Shown: positions 30,068-38,737, counted from the stretch's first letter. The stretch is 52,729 bases of DNA from Rhodopila sp. (GCA_031291715.1 JARLIN010000467.1:1-52729), one strand, 5' to 3'. Translations and numbers: made by a program. The notes: generated by a model not told the origin, from the letters alone.

Positions 30068-30816
30068 CCGAGAGTGTTGTCCCACTGCTTCAACACCTGA
30101 TCAGTCGGCGCAACGTCGTGGTTGCCGAACTGCGCCACATCGATGAGCTGTTGGGCGTCTACCTCACGCCCTACGCTCCGCCACCGGCGCAGCGCACCAC
30201 TCCCGAGGAGCCCGCACCGGTCCAGCAGAGTGCTCCGGCAATCGTGCGGCCGGTGATGGTTCCGGCTACCCCCAAGCGCCAATACTCTCCGGAGACATTG
30301 GAGAGGATGCGCCAGACGGCAGCGTCGATGCGCGCTCGCAAGGCAGCGAAACACGCTCCGCAGTCCGTTGCCCCTGGTCGAGAGGAAATCACCCCTGAGC
30401 CAGCCTCAGAGGCCGCTTTCCCGACGTCTGAGCCGGTTCAGGAAATCACCTCCGCGCCAGCGGTCGATCTGTCGCCTCTCGCCGCCATCGCGACGCCCCG
30501 GAAGGCCATGACGCCTGCCGAGTTCGCTGCCAAACGGATGGCCGAGAAACATCAAGCGCCCATGGCGCCTGCTCCGCAGCCTGCCACGCGCATGGAAGCG
30601 CTGATGGCGGTCTCCAAAGCAGTGGACGCCAAGCCGCGGCGGCCGGCCCCCTTAGACCCGGTCTTTGCGGACTTCAGCTTTGTCGCGCGCTGGGCCGGCG
30701 AGAGAGGGATTGCTTTCAAGGAGTGGGACGACCTCCCGAAGGTCAACACCAAGCGTGAAGCGCTCGGCCTGCCGACGTTCAAGCGGTCCTTCCCGACCAA
30801 AGGCGTCCGCGGATGA
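30064..30816 (+). CDS. Early protein with a C-terminal domain shared with the 34021 gene
   Basis: A 250-residue protein starting with GTG overlapping the resolvase stop. The N-terminal ~40 residues are helical. Residues 45-200 are Pro/Ala-rich and probably disordered, with a basic patch (RMRQTAASMRARKAAKHAPQ). The last ~45 residues (ARWAGERGIAFKEWDDLPKV, then N-x-x-REALGLP) share the pattern GIxF-x-x-WDDLPxIN-x-x-RExxGL with the protein at 34021-34494. The domain may bind a common partner or DNA. Function unknown. Confidence 0.6.
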   Translation: MTESVVPLLQHLISRRNVVVAELRHIDELLGVYLTPYAPPPAQRTTPEEPAPVQQSAPAIVRPVMVPATPKRQYSPETLERMRQTAASMRARKAAKHAPQSVAPGREEITPEPASEAAFPTSEPVQEITSAPAVDLSPLAAIATPRKAMTPAEFAAKRMAEKHQAPMAPAPQPATRMEALMAVSKAVDAKPRRPAPLDPVFADFSFVARWAGERGIAFKEWDDLPKVNTKREALGLPTFKRSFPTKGVRG

Positions 30817-30995
30817 GCGCGCTCCGTTGCTCCGTCTGTTCATCACCCGACTGGGTGAGCTGCGCACCAGGCACCTCCGCCGATGCCCAGCAATACCGGT
30901 ACGCCAACGTCGCCGATCTCCACCCCGCCGAGGAAGTGCCCATGCAGGTCTGGTGCAGTTCGTGCTGGCCCTGGCGGAAGGAGAGCGCCGCATGA
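30813..30995 (+). CDS. Small zinc-finger-like protein
   Basis: A 60-residue protein. CSVCSSPDW near the N-terminus and WCSSCWPW near the C-terminus form a C-x2-C ... C-x2-C arrangement that would hold one zinc ion. The middle is polar. It overlaps both neighbours by 4 bases. It may bind nucleic acid or another protein. Confidence 0.6.
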   Translation: MSALRCSVCSSPDWVSCAPGTSADAQQYRYANVADLHPAEEVPMQVWCSSCWPWRKESAA

Positions 30996-31177
30996 ACGCG
31001 ATCACCGACCCGATCACCTCAACCGACCGCTTCACCGCCCACCGACAGGCGATGCTCGCCCGGCTCCGAGAGTTCCTCGCTGACCCCGCCGTGAGCAGCG
31101 AGACGAAGGCCGACACCGCGCGGGAAACGATCTCCGCAATCGAGCAGATGACGAGACTTGTGCTGGAGCGCCAATGA
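30992..31177 (+). CDS. Small helical protein of unknown function
   Basis: A 61-residue protein made of two helices (RFTAHRQAMLARLREFLADP and ETKADTARETISAIEQMTRL). It overlaps the preceding and following genes by 4 bases. Not recognised. Placed directly before the DUF1376 gene. Confidence 0.6.
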   Translation: MNAITDPITSTDRFTAHRQAMLARLREFLADPAVSSETKADTARETISAIEQMTRLVLERQ

Positions 31178-31905
31178 GCAGAGCCGACGCTTGGATGCCG
31201 CTCTACATCGCCGACTATCTGGCGGACACGATGCGGCTGACCACAGAAGAGCACGGCGCCTACCTGCTCCTGCTCATGGAGTATTGGCGCCAGGGGCCGC
31301 TGCCGGACGACGACCGCGAGCTGTCTTCCATCACGAAAGTGGATCGGAAGACCTGGGACAAGACGGTTGGCCCGGCCGTCAAACGTTACTTTCAGAAGCA
31401 AGAGGATGGCATGCTGCACCAGAAGCGCATTGATGCCGAGCGTACAAAAGCTTCCGAGATTAGCCAGAAACGACGCAACGCCGTCTCACAAAGAGCCGAC
31501 AGAAACCCTTCACCAGCGACACACATCGCCGACAAAACGGCTACAAACGATCTTACAAATGTAGATCATTTGAACACACACGCGCGTGTCGCGGTACCTT
31601 CACCTTCACCTTTACCCTCTTCACTTCGTTCAGAGGGCCCCGAGCTATCGCTTGTCCCAGCAAACCCTCGGGATGAAATCTTCCGAGAGGGAGTGGCCAT
31701 AGTCCGAGACCTCACGGGCATGACCGATGGGAGCGCTCGAAGCTTCATTGGCGGCCTGCTGAAGGATCGAAAGGACGACTGCGCGCCGGTTCTCGCCGCA
31801 ATTCGGGCAGCGAAAGACGGACGACCGCTCGATCCCAAAGCCTGGATCACCAGGGCCTGCAAGCCGCGTCAGGAGCGTCCGGCGGCCGCTGGGTGGCTCG
31901 CCTGA
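31174..31905 (+). CDS. DUF1376 family replication-region protein
   Basis: A 243-residue protein. The N-terminal ~90 residues (WMPLYIADYLADTMRLTTEE, HGAYLLLLMEYWRQGPLPDD) are the DUF1376 domain, common in phage replication initiation proteins. A Ser/Pro-rich linker (about 95-155) leads to a C-terminal helical domain (VRDLTGMTDGSARSFIGGLL...AAIRAAKDGRPLDPKAWITR) that resembles the helicase-loader/initiator C-terminus. It probably recruits the helicase encoded two genes downstream. Phage origins often lie in or near such genes; I see no clear iterons. Confidence 0.8.
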   Translation: MSRADAWMPLYIADYLADTMRLTTEEHGAYLLLLMEYWRQGPLPDDDRELSSITKVDRKTWDKTVGPAVKRYFQKQEDGMLHQKRIDAERTKASEISQKRRNAVSQRADRNPSPATHIADKTATNDLTNVDHLNTHARVAVPSPSPLPSSLRSEGPELSLVPANPRDEIFREGVAIVRDLTGMTDGSARSFIGGLLKDRKDDCAPVLAAIRAAKDGRPLDPKAWITRACKPRQERPAAAGWLA

Positions 31906-32234
31906 TGACCAAGCACGAATTCCGCCAACACCTCGGCGCACTGAAGGCGGCATGCGAGCGCCAAGCCGTTTGGCTGGCCTGGGGAAACCGGTCGTTCGCT
32001 GAGTGCTGTGACGAGGGGATGGTCGCTGCACTGGCTCTTGGCGCGGCCGATCTGCGTGGCAGAGACCTTGCCGACCTGGATCGGTGGATCGGGCTGACGA
32101 TCACGGCGGCGGCGGAGAAGCACCGCGCAGCAGCCGTGGCAGCACGCGAGATCACCACCCGGACGTTTGAGGCCAACGATGTCTGGATCAGGCAGTGGGC
32201 CGCCCAGCAACCCGCACAGGACATTGCCGCATGA
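31905..32234 (+). CDS. Small replication-region protein of unknown function
   Basis: A 109-residue protein between DUF1376 and the helicase, overlapping both (TGATG upstream, ATGA downstream). It is largely helical (LGALKAACERQAVWLAWGNR, LDRWIGLTITAAAEKHRAAA). The setting suggests a replication accessory or loader role. No family recognised. Confidence 0.6.
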   Translation: MTKHEFRQHLGALKAACERQAVWLAWGNRSFAECCDEGMVAALALGAADLRGRDLADLDRWIGLTITAAAEKHRAAAVAAREITTRTFEANDVWIRQWAAQQPAQDIAA

Positions 32235-33457
32235 GCCACGTCGCGAACATCGAAGCGGTTGAGACCTGGGACGCGTTGTGGGTCGTCCACGACGAGGCGG
32301 AGATCGACGCCGTGCGGGACGCCGGGTTCCCCCAGGTGATCGCGTTTGTTGGCGACGTGGGTGCGCTGCTGACGCAACACTCGGACAGCCTTCAGCAGGT
32401 CCAGCGGATCACTCTCGTGCTGCCGACAACGCCCGAGGGACGCCGCTTGCGGGAGCTGCTGGCCGATCGGTTCGGGCGCCATCGTTGCTGGCTGGTCGAG
32501 TGGCCGGAGGGGTGCGACCGTGCATCGGTGACCGCCGCTCTGTGGCGGACCGAACGGGTCACGAAGTGCCTTCACGAGGCCATCCCGTATCCGATCGACG
32601 GGTTGCACCAGATCAGCGGCGCCGCGCTTCACCAGCTTCGCCACGAGCGGCAGCCGAAGACCATGAGCACGGGCACGAAGGCACTCGATGCGATCTTGCG
32701 GCTGCCGACCGAGGGCCGATTGATCATCGTCACTGGATTCCCAGGTTCGGGGAAAACGCACCTCGTGCGGTTCATGATGGTCCACACCGCGGCGCACGAA
32801 GCGCGCAAATGGCTTTGCTTCAGCCCAGAGATGTCGCCGTGGGAGCACTTCATGGCCGAGTGCGCCCAGGTGTTCCATGACAAGCCGTTCTGGCCCCGCC
32901 AAGGCCGGGCGGGCATGACCGATGCCGAAATTGGGCAGGCCGGCAAGTGGTTGCGTGATCGCGTGACGATGCAAGTCTGTGACGCAGAGGACAAATCGCC
33001 GACGCTGGACTGGCTGATCACCGGCGCGCGTGATGCGATCCTTCGCCATGGTGTGACCGACTGGTGCATCGATCCGTTCAACGAGATCGATCATCAGCGC
33101 GGCAACCTGACGGAAGCGGAATACATCAACCGCACGCTTCAGCGCCTCCGGTCATTCGCGAACCGCCATGGCGTGAACGTCTGGATCATCGTGCATCCGA
33201 AGAACCCGCCACCGCTGCGCTCTGGGGAAAAGCGGGAAGCGCCCGGCGCATACGACATCAACGGCGGCGCCGGCTGGTTCAACAAGGCGGATATCGGGCT
33301 GACGGTTCACAGCCCCATCAATGGTGCGGCCCAAGCGATCATCTGGAAGTCGAGGCACATTCGCTACGGCTCGCGCGGTACCATGGCTGAACTGCTCTTC
33401 GACCCGGTGACCGGAACCTACCGCGACAACGATCCGAACGAGGGCCTCGCCGTATGA
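32231..33457 (+). CDS. Twinkle/DnaB-like replicative helicase
   Basis: A 408-residue protein with a RecA-like helicase core: Walker A GFPGSGKTH (169-177), preceded by STGTKALDAILRLPTEGRLI, and the downstream DPFNEIDHQRG and motif H4-like GGAGWFNKADIGLTV. The first ~110 residues look like a degenerate toprim domain (ALWVVHDEAEIDAVRDAGFP), without a zinc-binding primase domain. It is thus a Twinkle-type helicase without evident primase function. No DNA polymerase is encoded nearby, so the host polymerase is likely used. Confidence 0.85.
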   Translation: MSHVANIEAVETWDALWVVHDEAEIDAVRDAGFPQVIAFVGDVGALLTQHSDSLQQVQRITLVLPTTPEGRRLRELLADRFGRHRCWLVEWPEGCDRASVTAALWRTERVTKCLHEAIPYPIDGLHQISGAALHQLRHERQPKTMSTGTKALDAILRLPTEGRLIIVTGFPGSGKTHLVRFMMVHTAAHEARKWLCFSPEMSPWEHFMAECAQVFHDKPFWPRQGRAGMTDAEIGQAGKWLRDRVTMQVCDAEDKSPTLDWLITGARDAILRHGVTDWCIDPFNEIDHQRGNLTEAEYINRTLQRLRSFANRHGVNVWIIVHPKNPPPLRSGEKREAPGAYDINGGAGWFNKADIGLTVHSPINGAAQAIIWKSRHIRYGSRGTMAELLFDPVTGTYRDNDPNEGLAV

Positions 33458-33783
33458 CCCTTCTGCTCCCCAAGCCAGTCCGGATCCGCTCCGAGCGTCA
33501 CTTGCGCTGGATCAGGACGCTCCGGTGCTCGGTGCCGGGCTGCTTCCGGACCGACATCATCTCGCATCATCTGACGATCGCGCAGCCAAAAGCGCGTGGC
33601 CTGAAGGCTGGCGATCAGTTCGCCGTCCCCCTCTGCGAGGGATTGCATCACGCGGCTGAGGCGCGCTGCGGGGTCCATCGCGTCGGCGATGAGCGAGCAT
33701 GGTGGGCGCAGTGGGGCCTCGACCCGGTGAAGCTGGCGGAACTGCTATGGGACACGGGCCCGGAGAAGGGAAGGGCGGCATGA
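33454..33783 (+). CDS. DUF968/Ref-like recombination nuclease
   Basis: A 109-residue protein. HLRWIRTLRCSVPGC, ISHHLTIAQPKARGLKAGDQ and VPLCEGLHHAAEARCGVHRV...WWAQWGLDPV match phage DUF968/Ref proteins, HNH-type nucleases that cut at RecA-made joints. The HH and CxxxC residues for zinc are visible. It overlaps the helicase gene by 4 bases. Confidence 0.8.
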   Translation: MTLLLPKPVRIRSERHLRWIRTLRCSVPGCFRTDIISHHLTIAQPKARGLKAGDQFAVPLCEGLHHAAEARCGVHRVGDERAWWAQWGLDPVKLAELLWDTGPEKGRAA

Positions 33784-33950
33784 CCAACATCGACTGGCGC
33801 CGCGCAAAGGCCGTCGACAAGCGCGGCCCGACTTACCAGGAGCAGCGCCTCGACCGCGCCGCGGATAACTGGCTCGACCACATGAGTTTGGACCGCAAGC
33901 CGGCGCCGAAGAAGAAACGCCAACGCCCGCAGAAGGGGCGCAGGTCATGA
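33780..33950 (+). CDS. Small highly basic protein
   Basis: A 56-residue protein overlapping the Ref-like gene by 4 bases. It is strongly basic (TNIDWRRAKAVDKRGPTYQE, then KPAPKKKRQRPQKGRRS), suiting nucleic-acid binding. Function unknown. It is followed by a tiny membrane peptide with an ATGA overlap. Confidence 0.55.
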   Translation: MTNIDWRRAKAVDKRGPTYQEQRLDRAADNWLDHMSLDRKPAPKKKRQRPQKGRRS

Positions 33951-34024
33951 CCAGCGACCTATGGGGCTACGTGACCACCATCGCCGTTCTGGTCCTGATC
34001 CTCGTTGCCTGGAGGATGAGCTGA
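33947..34024 (+). CDS. 25-residue membrane peptide
   Basis: A single predicted helix (YVTTIAVLVLILVAWRM) with an ATGA overlap upstream and an overlap with the next gene downstream. The overlaps favour real translation. No function can be assigned. Confidence 0.5.
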   Translation: MTSDLWGYVTTIAVLVLILVAWRMS

Positions 34025-34494
34025 ACGCAACAGCCCCCGACTGGGTTACGCCGGAGCGCGTGCTGCTGCTGGTCCGCATGCGTGCCTCACGCCGGCACTG
34101 GCGCAGCATCGTCGCCGCCATCCATGCGCTCGATGGTCCGAAGGTGCCACTCGACGACCTCCAGGCCTACTGCCGTCGTCACAGCGTTGTTCCCTGCGAT
34201 GCGGTAGAGCGCGCACACCGCGCCGCCAAGATGCGTGCCGCCAAAGCAGCCAAGCGGGCAGCATCGACCGAGGGAGCGGAGATCGTATTCATCCTCCGTC
34301 AGATGCACGACCAGACAGCGGTTCCCATCCAGGACACCGGGCCCGACTGCATCGCGGTCAGTTTCGAGATCGCCAAGGCGTTCGCAGACGGTGAGGGCAT
34401 CCGCTTCACCTCATGGGACGACCTACCAGCCATCAACCATGCCAGGGAGCTAGCAGGCCTCGTGCGGCTGGCGCGGGACTTCGGCAAGCGATGA
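34021..34494 (+). CDS. Early protein with WDDLP C-terminal domain; probable CTG start
   Basis: A 157-residue frame. GGAGG at 34011-34015 sits five bases before an in-frame CTG at 34021 that overlaps the previous stop, and no ATG or GTG is better placed, so a CTG start is likely. The N-terminal domain is helical (WVTPERVLLLVRMRASRRHW). The C-terminal ~45 residues (AFADGEGIRFTSWDDLPAIN, then HARELAGL) share a motif with the 30064 protein. It may be a DNA-binding regulator of late genes; unproven. Confidence 0.6.
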   Translation: MNATAPDWVTPERVLLLVRMRASRRHWRSIVAAIHALDGPKVPLDDLQAYCRRHSVVPCDAVERAHRAAKMRAAKAAKRAASTEGAEIVFILRQMHDQTAVPIQDTGPDCIAVSFEIAKAFADGEGIRFTSWDDLPAINHARELAGLVRLARDFGKR

Positions 34495-35039
34495 CAGAGA
34501 TCATCCCCACCGAACTACGCTCGTACCTCGAATTGCTGGCCGATGGCCCTACCCTGAGGCACGCCGGGGGGCGCGAGGCCATCCCCTATTCAACTGCCAC
34601 CGAGCTAATGCGCAATGGATGGATGAGGCAGGGAAGTATCATAACGGCAGGTATTGCAGTCCTCAGACGCCCTGCCTGGGTTGTCTCGAATGGCGGCGGT
34701 CTCTGCTCGAGTACCGTGGGCAAGAATGAAAACCCAAAAAAACCTTTCCAAATACCGAAGGACGAACGATGTCGCGCGGGGGGCCACAGCCGAACTCGGG
34801 CCGAAAGCCGGGATCGAAAAACAAGACCACCTTGGAGAAGGCGAGGCGGATTATCGCCGGCGTCGAGTTGGCCGCCAAGATCGACAATCTCACCGAGGAG
34901 CAAATACAGGCGCTCACCCCGCGCGATGTGTTTCGGCTACTGCTCCAGGAGTACGTTCGAAAGAAGGACTGGGGAAAGGCTCAGGAGGTCGCCAAGGATT
35001 GGGCGCCATACGAGCACGCGAAGCGGTCCGAGACGCTGA
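34491..35039 (+). CDS. Uncertain ORF preceding the terminase; only the N-terminal part looks like a protein
   Basis: The frame gives 182 residues from the ATG that overlaps the previous stop. The first ~75 residues (IIPTELRSYLELLADGPTLR, ELMRNGWMRQGSIITAGIAV) resemble the short winged-helix proteins common in phages. The rest is Arg/Ser-rich and read from inside the terminase small-subunit gene in another frame. A frameshift or an assembly error may have removed the true stop near 34700. The message for the terminase begins downstream in any case. Confidence 0.35.
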   Translation: MTEIIPTELRSYLELLADGPTLRHAGGREAIPYSTATELMRNGWMRQGSIITAGIAVLRRPAWVVSNGGGLCSSTVGKNENPKKPFQIPKDERCRAGGHSRTRAESRDRKTRPPWRRRGGLSPASSWPPRSTISPRSKYRRSPRAMCFGYCSRSTFERRTGERLRRSPRIGRHTSTRSGPRR

Positions 35040-35128
35040 ACCTGACGCCCGAGGAGGTGCGGCGCATTGCTGACACTGCGCGATCTGAAGCGGCTCGACG
35101 CGGTATCTCTGTCGAAGATGCCGAATGA
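34769..35128 (+). CDS. terS: Terminase small subunit
   Basis: A 119-residue protein. MSRGGPQPNSGRKPGSKNKT at the N-terminus is the glycine-rich basic lead of many small terminases. It is followed by an alpha-helical DNA-binding/oligomerisation region (LTPRDVFRLLLQEYVRKKDW, YEHAKRSETLNLTPEEV). AAGGA precedes the ATG. It overlaps the large subunit gene by 62 bases, typical of a coupled terminase pair. Confidence 0.8.
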   Translation: MSRGGPQPNSGRKPGSKNKTTLEKARRIIAGVELAAKIDNLTEEQIQALTPRDVFRLLLQEYVRKKDWGKAQEVAKDWAPYEHAKRSETLNLTPEEVRRIADTARSEAARRGISVEDAE

Positions 35129-36713
35129 CCTGCTGCTCGAGCTCTGCCGCTTCGATCAGGGCCTCCCGGTTATCCCCACGCCGGTCTATCGGGACCAGGA
35201 AGAGCGCGACGAGGTCGCAACCAGGTGCCGGGGCAGTTTCCTGGCCTGGTGCATTGAGGCCTTGAGGCACGAAGGGCTTGCGCCCGCGGCGCATCACCGG
35301 TTGCTCATCGAGCATCTTCAGTCGGTCGCCGATCGCAAGATATCCAAGCTGATGATCTTCATGCCCCCCGGCAGCGCGAAGTCCAAGTACACATCCGAGC
35401 TGTTTCCGGCGTGGCTGATCTCCCGCTGCCCCGGCGAGCCCGTCATTGCTGCCTCGAACAACGTCAAGCTGGCCATGCGGTTCTCTGCGCGGGTGCAGCG
35501 ATACATCCGGGCATTCTCCGAGGTGCTGGGCTATGGCCTGTCCACCGAGGCCAAGGAGCGCTGGGAAGCCACGAACGGCAGCGAATATCTCGCAGTCGGC
35601 GTGCGCGGCTCACTCCCAGGATATCGCGCCGGCGTGGCGATCATCGATGACCCCTACAGTGGCCGTGATGACGCCGACAGCGAGAACTCACGTGAGAAGG
35701 TGTGGGAATGGTGGGATGGCGATCTTCTGCCCCGCCTGAAGCCCGACGCGGGCGTGATCCTCATGCACACGCGCTACCACGAGAACGACCAAGCCGGCCG
35801 GCTGCTGGACATCGAGCGCGATCAGTGGACCGTGCTGAAACTGCCCGCTGTTGCCGACGATGAGAACGACCCATTGGGCCGGGCCATCGGTGAGCCGCTG
35901 TGGGCTGATGACGCCTATGGGTTCGGAGCGCTGTTGCTGCGGCGCAAGGCCGAACTCGAAAAGCGCGGAGCCACGCGGGAATGGCAATCCCAGTACCAGC
36001 AGAACCCACGCCCAGCCGAAGGAGCGCTGTTCAAAGTGGCGAACATACAAATTCTGGACGTGGCTCCAAACCTGCGTGGCGCACAAATAGGCAGAGGCTG
36101 GGACGAGGCGGCGACGCGGCAGGTCGGCACACGCGATCCGGATTGGACCGTGGGCCTAAAGCTCGCTCGATTGCAGTCGGGTCTCTACGTGGTGCTGGAC
36201 GTGTTCCGCGACCGCGGCGGCCCGGATGAGGTGGACAACTGGATCCACAACATCAGCGTCCAGGATCGCCATGATCATGGCTTCTGCAAGATCAGCATTC
36301 CGCAAGACCCAGGAGCAGCCGGGAAATCCAGAGTGCTGCATCTCACTCGGTTGCTGTCCGGGTTCACCGTCGAAAGCAGCCCAGAGACCGGGGACAAAGC
36401 GACTCGCGCCTCGCCGGCTATCAGCCAAGTCAATGGCGGCAATTTCGCGATGGTCAAGGCGCCGTGGAACAGGGTCTTTCTCGATGAGATTGCGGCATTC
36501 CCATCGGGCACGAAGGACGATCAGGTGGATGCGCTCTCGCGCGCGTTCAGCCTGGTCGGGCTGGGGCCAAAGCCGTTGCACGTATCCGACGACGTGTTGC
36601 GCGCACTCGGTGGCCACATGCCACTAGAGCCATACGGACAGCCTGTCAGATCGGCTCCGCAGTCCGGCTTCGATATCTCCGACGACGTTCTGAAAGCACT
36701 GGGGCAACGATGA
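35067..36713 (+). CDS. terL: Terminase large subunit
   Basis: A 548-residue packaging motor. The ATPase part has an unusual P-loop MPPGSAKSKYTS (99-110) and Walker B VAIIDDP (190-196). The C-terminal nuclease part begins near residue 340 (GTRDPDWTVGLKLARLQSGL, VVLDVFRDRG) and ends with acidic residues (GTKDDQVDALSRAF). I take the TTG start with GGAGG upstream; an ATG at 35118 is the alternative. The packaging mode (cos or pac) cannot be read from the sequence. Confidence 0.92.
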   Translation: MLTLRDLKRLDAVSLSKMPNDLLLELCRFDQGLPVIPTPVYRDQEERDEVATRCRGSFLAWCIEALRHEGLAPAAHHRLLIEHLQSVADRKISKLMIFMPPGSAKSKYTSELFPAWLISRCPGEPVIAASNNVKLAMRFSARVQRYIRAFSEVLGYGLSTEAKERWEATNGSEYLAVGVRGSLPGYRAGVAIIDDPYSGRDDADSENSREKVWEWWDGDLLPRLKPDAGVILMHTRYHENDQAGRLLDIERDQWTVLKLPAVADDENDPLGRAIGEPLWADDAYGFGALLLRRKAELEKRGATREWQSQYQQNPRPAEGALFKVANIQILDVAPNLRGAQIGRGWDEAATRQVGTRDPDWTVGLKLARLQSGLYVVLDVFRDRGGPDEVDNWIHNISVQDRHDHGFCKISIPQDPGAAGKSRVLHLTRLLSGFTVESSPETGDKATRASPAISQVNGGNFAMVKAPWNRVFLDEIAAFPSGTKDDQVDALSRAFSLVGLGPKPLHVSDDVLRALGGHMPLEPYGQPVRSAPQSGFDISDDVLKALGQR

Positions 36714-38266
36714 TGCGCTGGCTTCAACGCCTATTCCGCCGCGCCGAGGCGCCTGTCGTTCCCTTGCCCGAGCGCGCACCGCTGACACCGGAGCCGATGC
36801 GCATCAGCGAGGGGGCCTTGCAAGCGCTGGCCGGTAAGCCACGGCCTCAGTCCCCATTCGTGGGCCTGCCCAAGCCGCCGCCCGGCGTGCGCCCCACCGC
36901 TGTCCCGCCCGGCATGGCCATGGATGAGGCAGGTGCACCCGGCGGCGCGTGGGGCGCGTGGGCCATGGGCGGCCTCTGGGGTGAGGGCCTGTTCTTCCCC
37001 GGCTATCCCTACCTCGCGGAGCTCGCCCAGCGGCCAGAATACCGCAACATCAGCGAGACCGTCGCCGAGGAGATGACCCGGAAATGGATCAAACTGCTGT
37101 CGTCTGGCGAGGGTGACAAGTCCAAGCAGATCGCCAAACTGGAAGACGCCATGAAGCGTTTTGGCCTGCGCGAGGCGTTCAACCACGCCATGGAACTCGA
37201 TGGCTTCATGGGGATGAGCTTCATCTTCATGCGCTTCGGCGATCAGAGCGACGACGAGCTGATGACGCCGTTGGTGCTGAGCAGCGGGAAGATCGAGAAG
37301 GGCAGCCTGACCGACTTCGTGGTGGTCGATCCAACGTGGACCAGCCCGTCCGGCTACAACTCCACCGACCCGCTGAAGCCCGACTTCTTCAAGCCCGACA
37401 TCTGGTTCATCATGGGCAAGCGGGTGCACGAGAGCCGGCTGCTTATCGTGCGGTCGCGCGAGGTGCCCGACATCCTGAAGGCGGCCTATAACTTCGGCGG
37501 CCTGTCGCTGTCGCAGATGTCCAAGCCGTACGTCGACAACTGGCTGCGCGCCCGGCAGTCCGTGTCCGACATCATGCACTCGTTCACCGTGTTCGTGCTG
37601 AAGACGAACCTCCAGGCGCTGTTGCAGAACGCCTCCGCGATGACCGCGCGCATCACGGCCTTCATCCTCGGTCGCGACAACAAAGGTCTGATGCTGGTCG
37701 ACAAGGACCAGGAGGACTTCGGTAACGTCTCGGCCCCGCTGGGCACGCTCGACAAGCTCCAGGCCCAGGCGCAGGAGCAGATGGCCTCGGTCTCCCAGGA
37801 GCCGCTGATCAAGCTGCTGGGCATCACGCCGACCGGGCTGAACGCCACCACCGACGGTGAGATACGGGTCTGGTATGACCGGGTGCGCGCCAAGCAGGAG
37901 AAGACGTTCGGCCACCTCCTGACCACCGCTCTGAAGGTGCTGCAGCTGAACGAGTTCGGCTCGATCGACCCGCATATCACCTACGAGTTCCTGCCGCTGT
38001 GGGAGCTGGACGCCGCCGGCCGCGCCGCAGTCGAGAAGCAGAAGGCCGACACCGATCAGGTCTACATGACCACCGCGGTCATCAGCAACGAGGAGGTCCG
38101 CGACAGGCTACGTGGTGACCCAGAGAGCCCGTATCACGGCCTGAAAGGGCCGGCGCCTGACCCGATGGACGTTCCCGGCATGGGGGGCGGAGAGGAGGAC
38201 GATGCGGACCGGATCGGACGCGAGGGCGCCGAGGGGTCAGAGAGCGGGGCGAATAGCGGTGTTTGA
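36710..38266 (+). CDS. Portal protein (DUF1073 family)
   Basis: A 518-residue protein overlapping the terminase stop by 4 bases. LAQRPEYRNISETVAEEMTR, GLREAFNHAMELDGFMGMSF and the stretch from EVPDILKAAYNFGG to GGLSLSQMSKPYVDNW are characteristic of DUF1073 portals. LLGITPTGLNATTDGEIRVW marks the C-terminal region. Residues after ~485 are acidic and disordered. It forms the dodecameric DNA-entry vertex. The DUF1073 domain appears in databases under anti-CBASS names too; here position and length fit a portal. Confidence 0.9.
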   Translation: MMRWLQRLFRRAEAPVVPLPERAPLTPEPMRISEGALQALAGKPRPQSPFVGLPKPPPGVRPTAVPPGMAMDEAGAPGGAWGAWAMGGLWGEGLFFPGYPYLAELAQRPEYRNISETVAEEMTRKWIKLLSSGEGDKSKQIAKLEDAMKRFGLREAFNHAMELDGFMGMSFIFMRFGDQSDDELMTPLVLSSGKIEKGSLTDFVVVDPTWTSPSGYNSTDPLKPDFFKPDIWFIMGKRVHESRLLIVRSREVPDILKAAYNFGGLSLSQMSKPYVDNWLRARQSVSDIMHSFTVFVLKTNLQALLQNASAMTARITAFILGRDNKGLMLVDKDQEDFGNVSAPLGTLDKLQAQAQEQMASVSQEPLIKLLGITPTGLNATTDGEIRVWYDRVRAKQEKTFGHLLTTALKVLQLNEFGSIDPHITYEFLPLWELDAAGRAAVEKQKADTDQVYMTTAVISNEEVRDRLRGDPESPYHGLKGPAPDPMDVPGMGGGEEDDADRIGREGAEGSESGANSGV

Positions 38267-38273
38267 AATATAA

Positions 38274-38729
38274 ATGCAGAATACCACCATTCGGGAGAAT
38301 GAAGTCTCCACCATCTCCGGGGTGAAAGATGAGATTATTCTCTCCCCCCATCACAGAGCTTGGTTATCTCTGCACCCCAATCGGACCACTATCTGGTTGA
38401 AAGAAAAGCTGAAGGAAGGGTTCGATATCCACCACTTGGATGGCAACCACGAGAACAACACGCCTCAGAACCTGGTGATGATCGAGCACATGGACCACAT
38501 GATGCTGCATGGCGGTCGCACTCTCGGCCGGATGACATCTAGCATTGTCCGTAGGCAGAAACGAGAGCCGAGAGCCAAACCCACAGATGACCAAGTTGCC
38601 CGTGCCATGCGGCTTCTGGTCGGCGGGGCTATCGCCAGCGCAGTCGTAAAAGAGACAGGATTGTCAAAGTCTGTGGTCTATCGGCAGCAGAGGGTGTTGC
38701 GCCTCATCCGTTCCGGAGCGCAGCGGTGA
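38274..38729 (+). CDS. Free-standing HNH homing-type endonuclease with C-terminal helix-turn-helix
   Basis: A 151-residue protein. HHRAWLSLHPNRTTIWLKEK, FDIHHLDGNHENNTPQNLVM and IEHMDHMMLHGG form the HNH motif of phage homing nucleases. The C-terminal ~50 residues carry a helix-turn-helix (VARAMRLLVGGAIASAVVKE). The DNA is clearly more AT-rich than the flanking virion genes, and the gene separates portal from MuF, so it is likely a mobile insertion. It may promote its own spread among related phages. Confidence 0.82.
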   Translation: MQNTTIRENEVSTISGVKDEIILSPHHRAWLSLHPNRTTIWLKEKLKEGFDIHHLDGNHENNTPQNLVMIEHMDHMMLHGGRTLGRMTSSIVRRQKREPRAKPTDDQVARAMRLLVGGAIASAVVKETGLSKSVVYRQQRVLRLIRSGAQR

Positions 38730-38737
38730 TATCCCGT

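Noticed and set aside
31847..33094. 415-codon minus-strand ORF
   Set aside because: It is antisense to the helicase and its neighbours, rich in Arg/His/Pro, with no recognisable domain. Long antisense frames are common in GC-rich coding DNA.
36731..37975. 414-codon minus-strand ORF opposite the portal gene
   Set aside because: Shadow frame with Gln/His/Arg-rich composition and no start signal; the portal gene fully explains the region.
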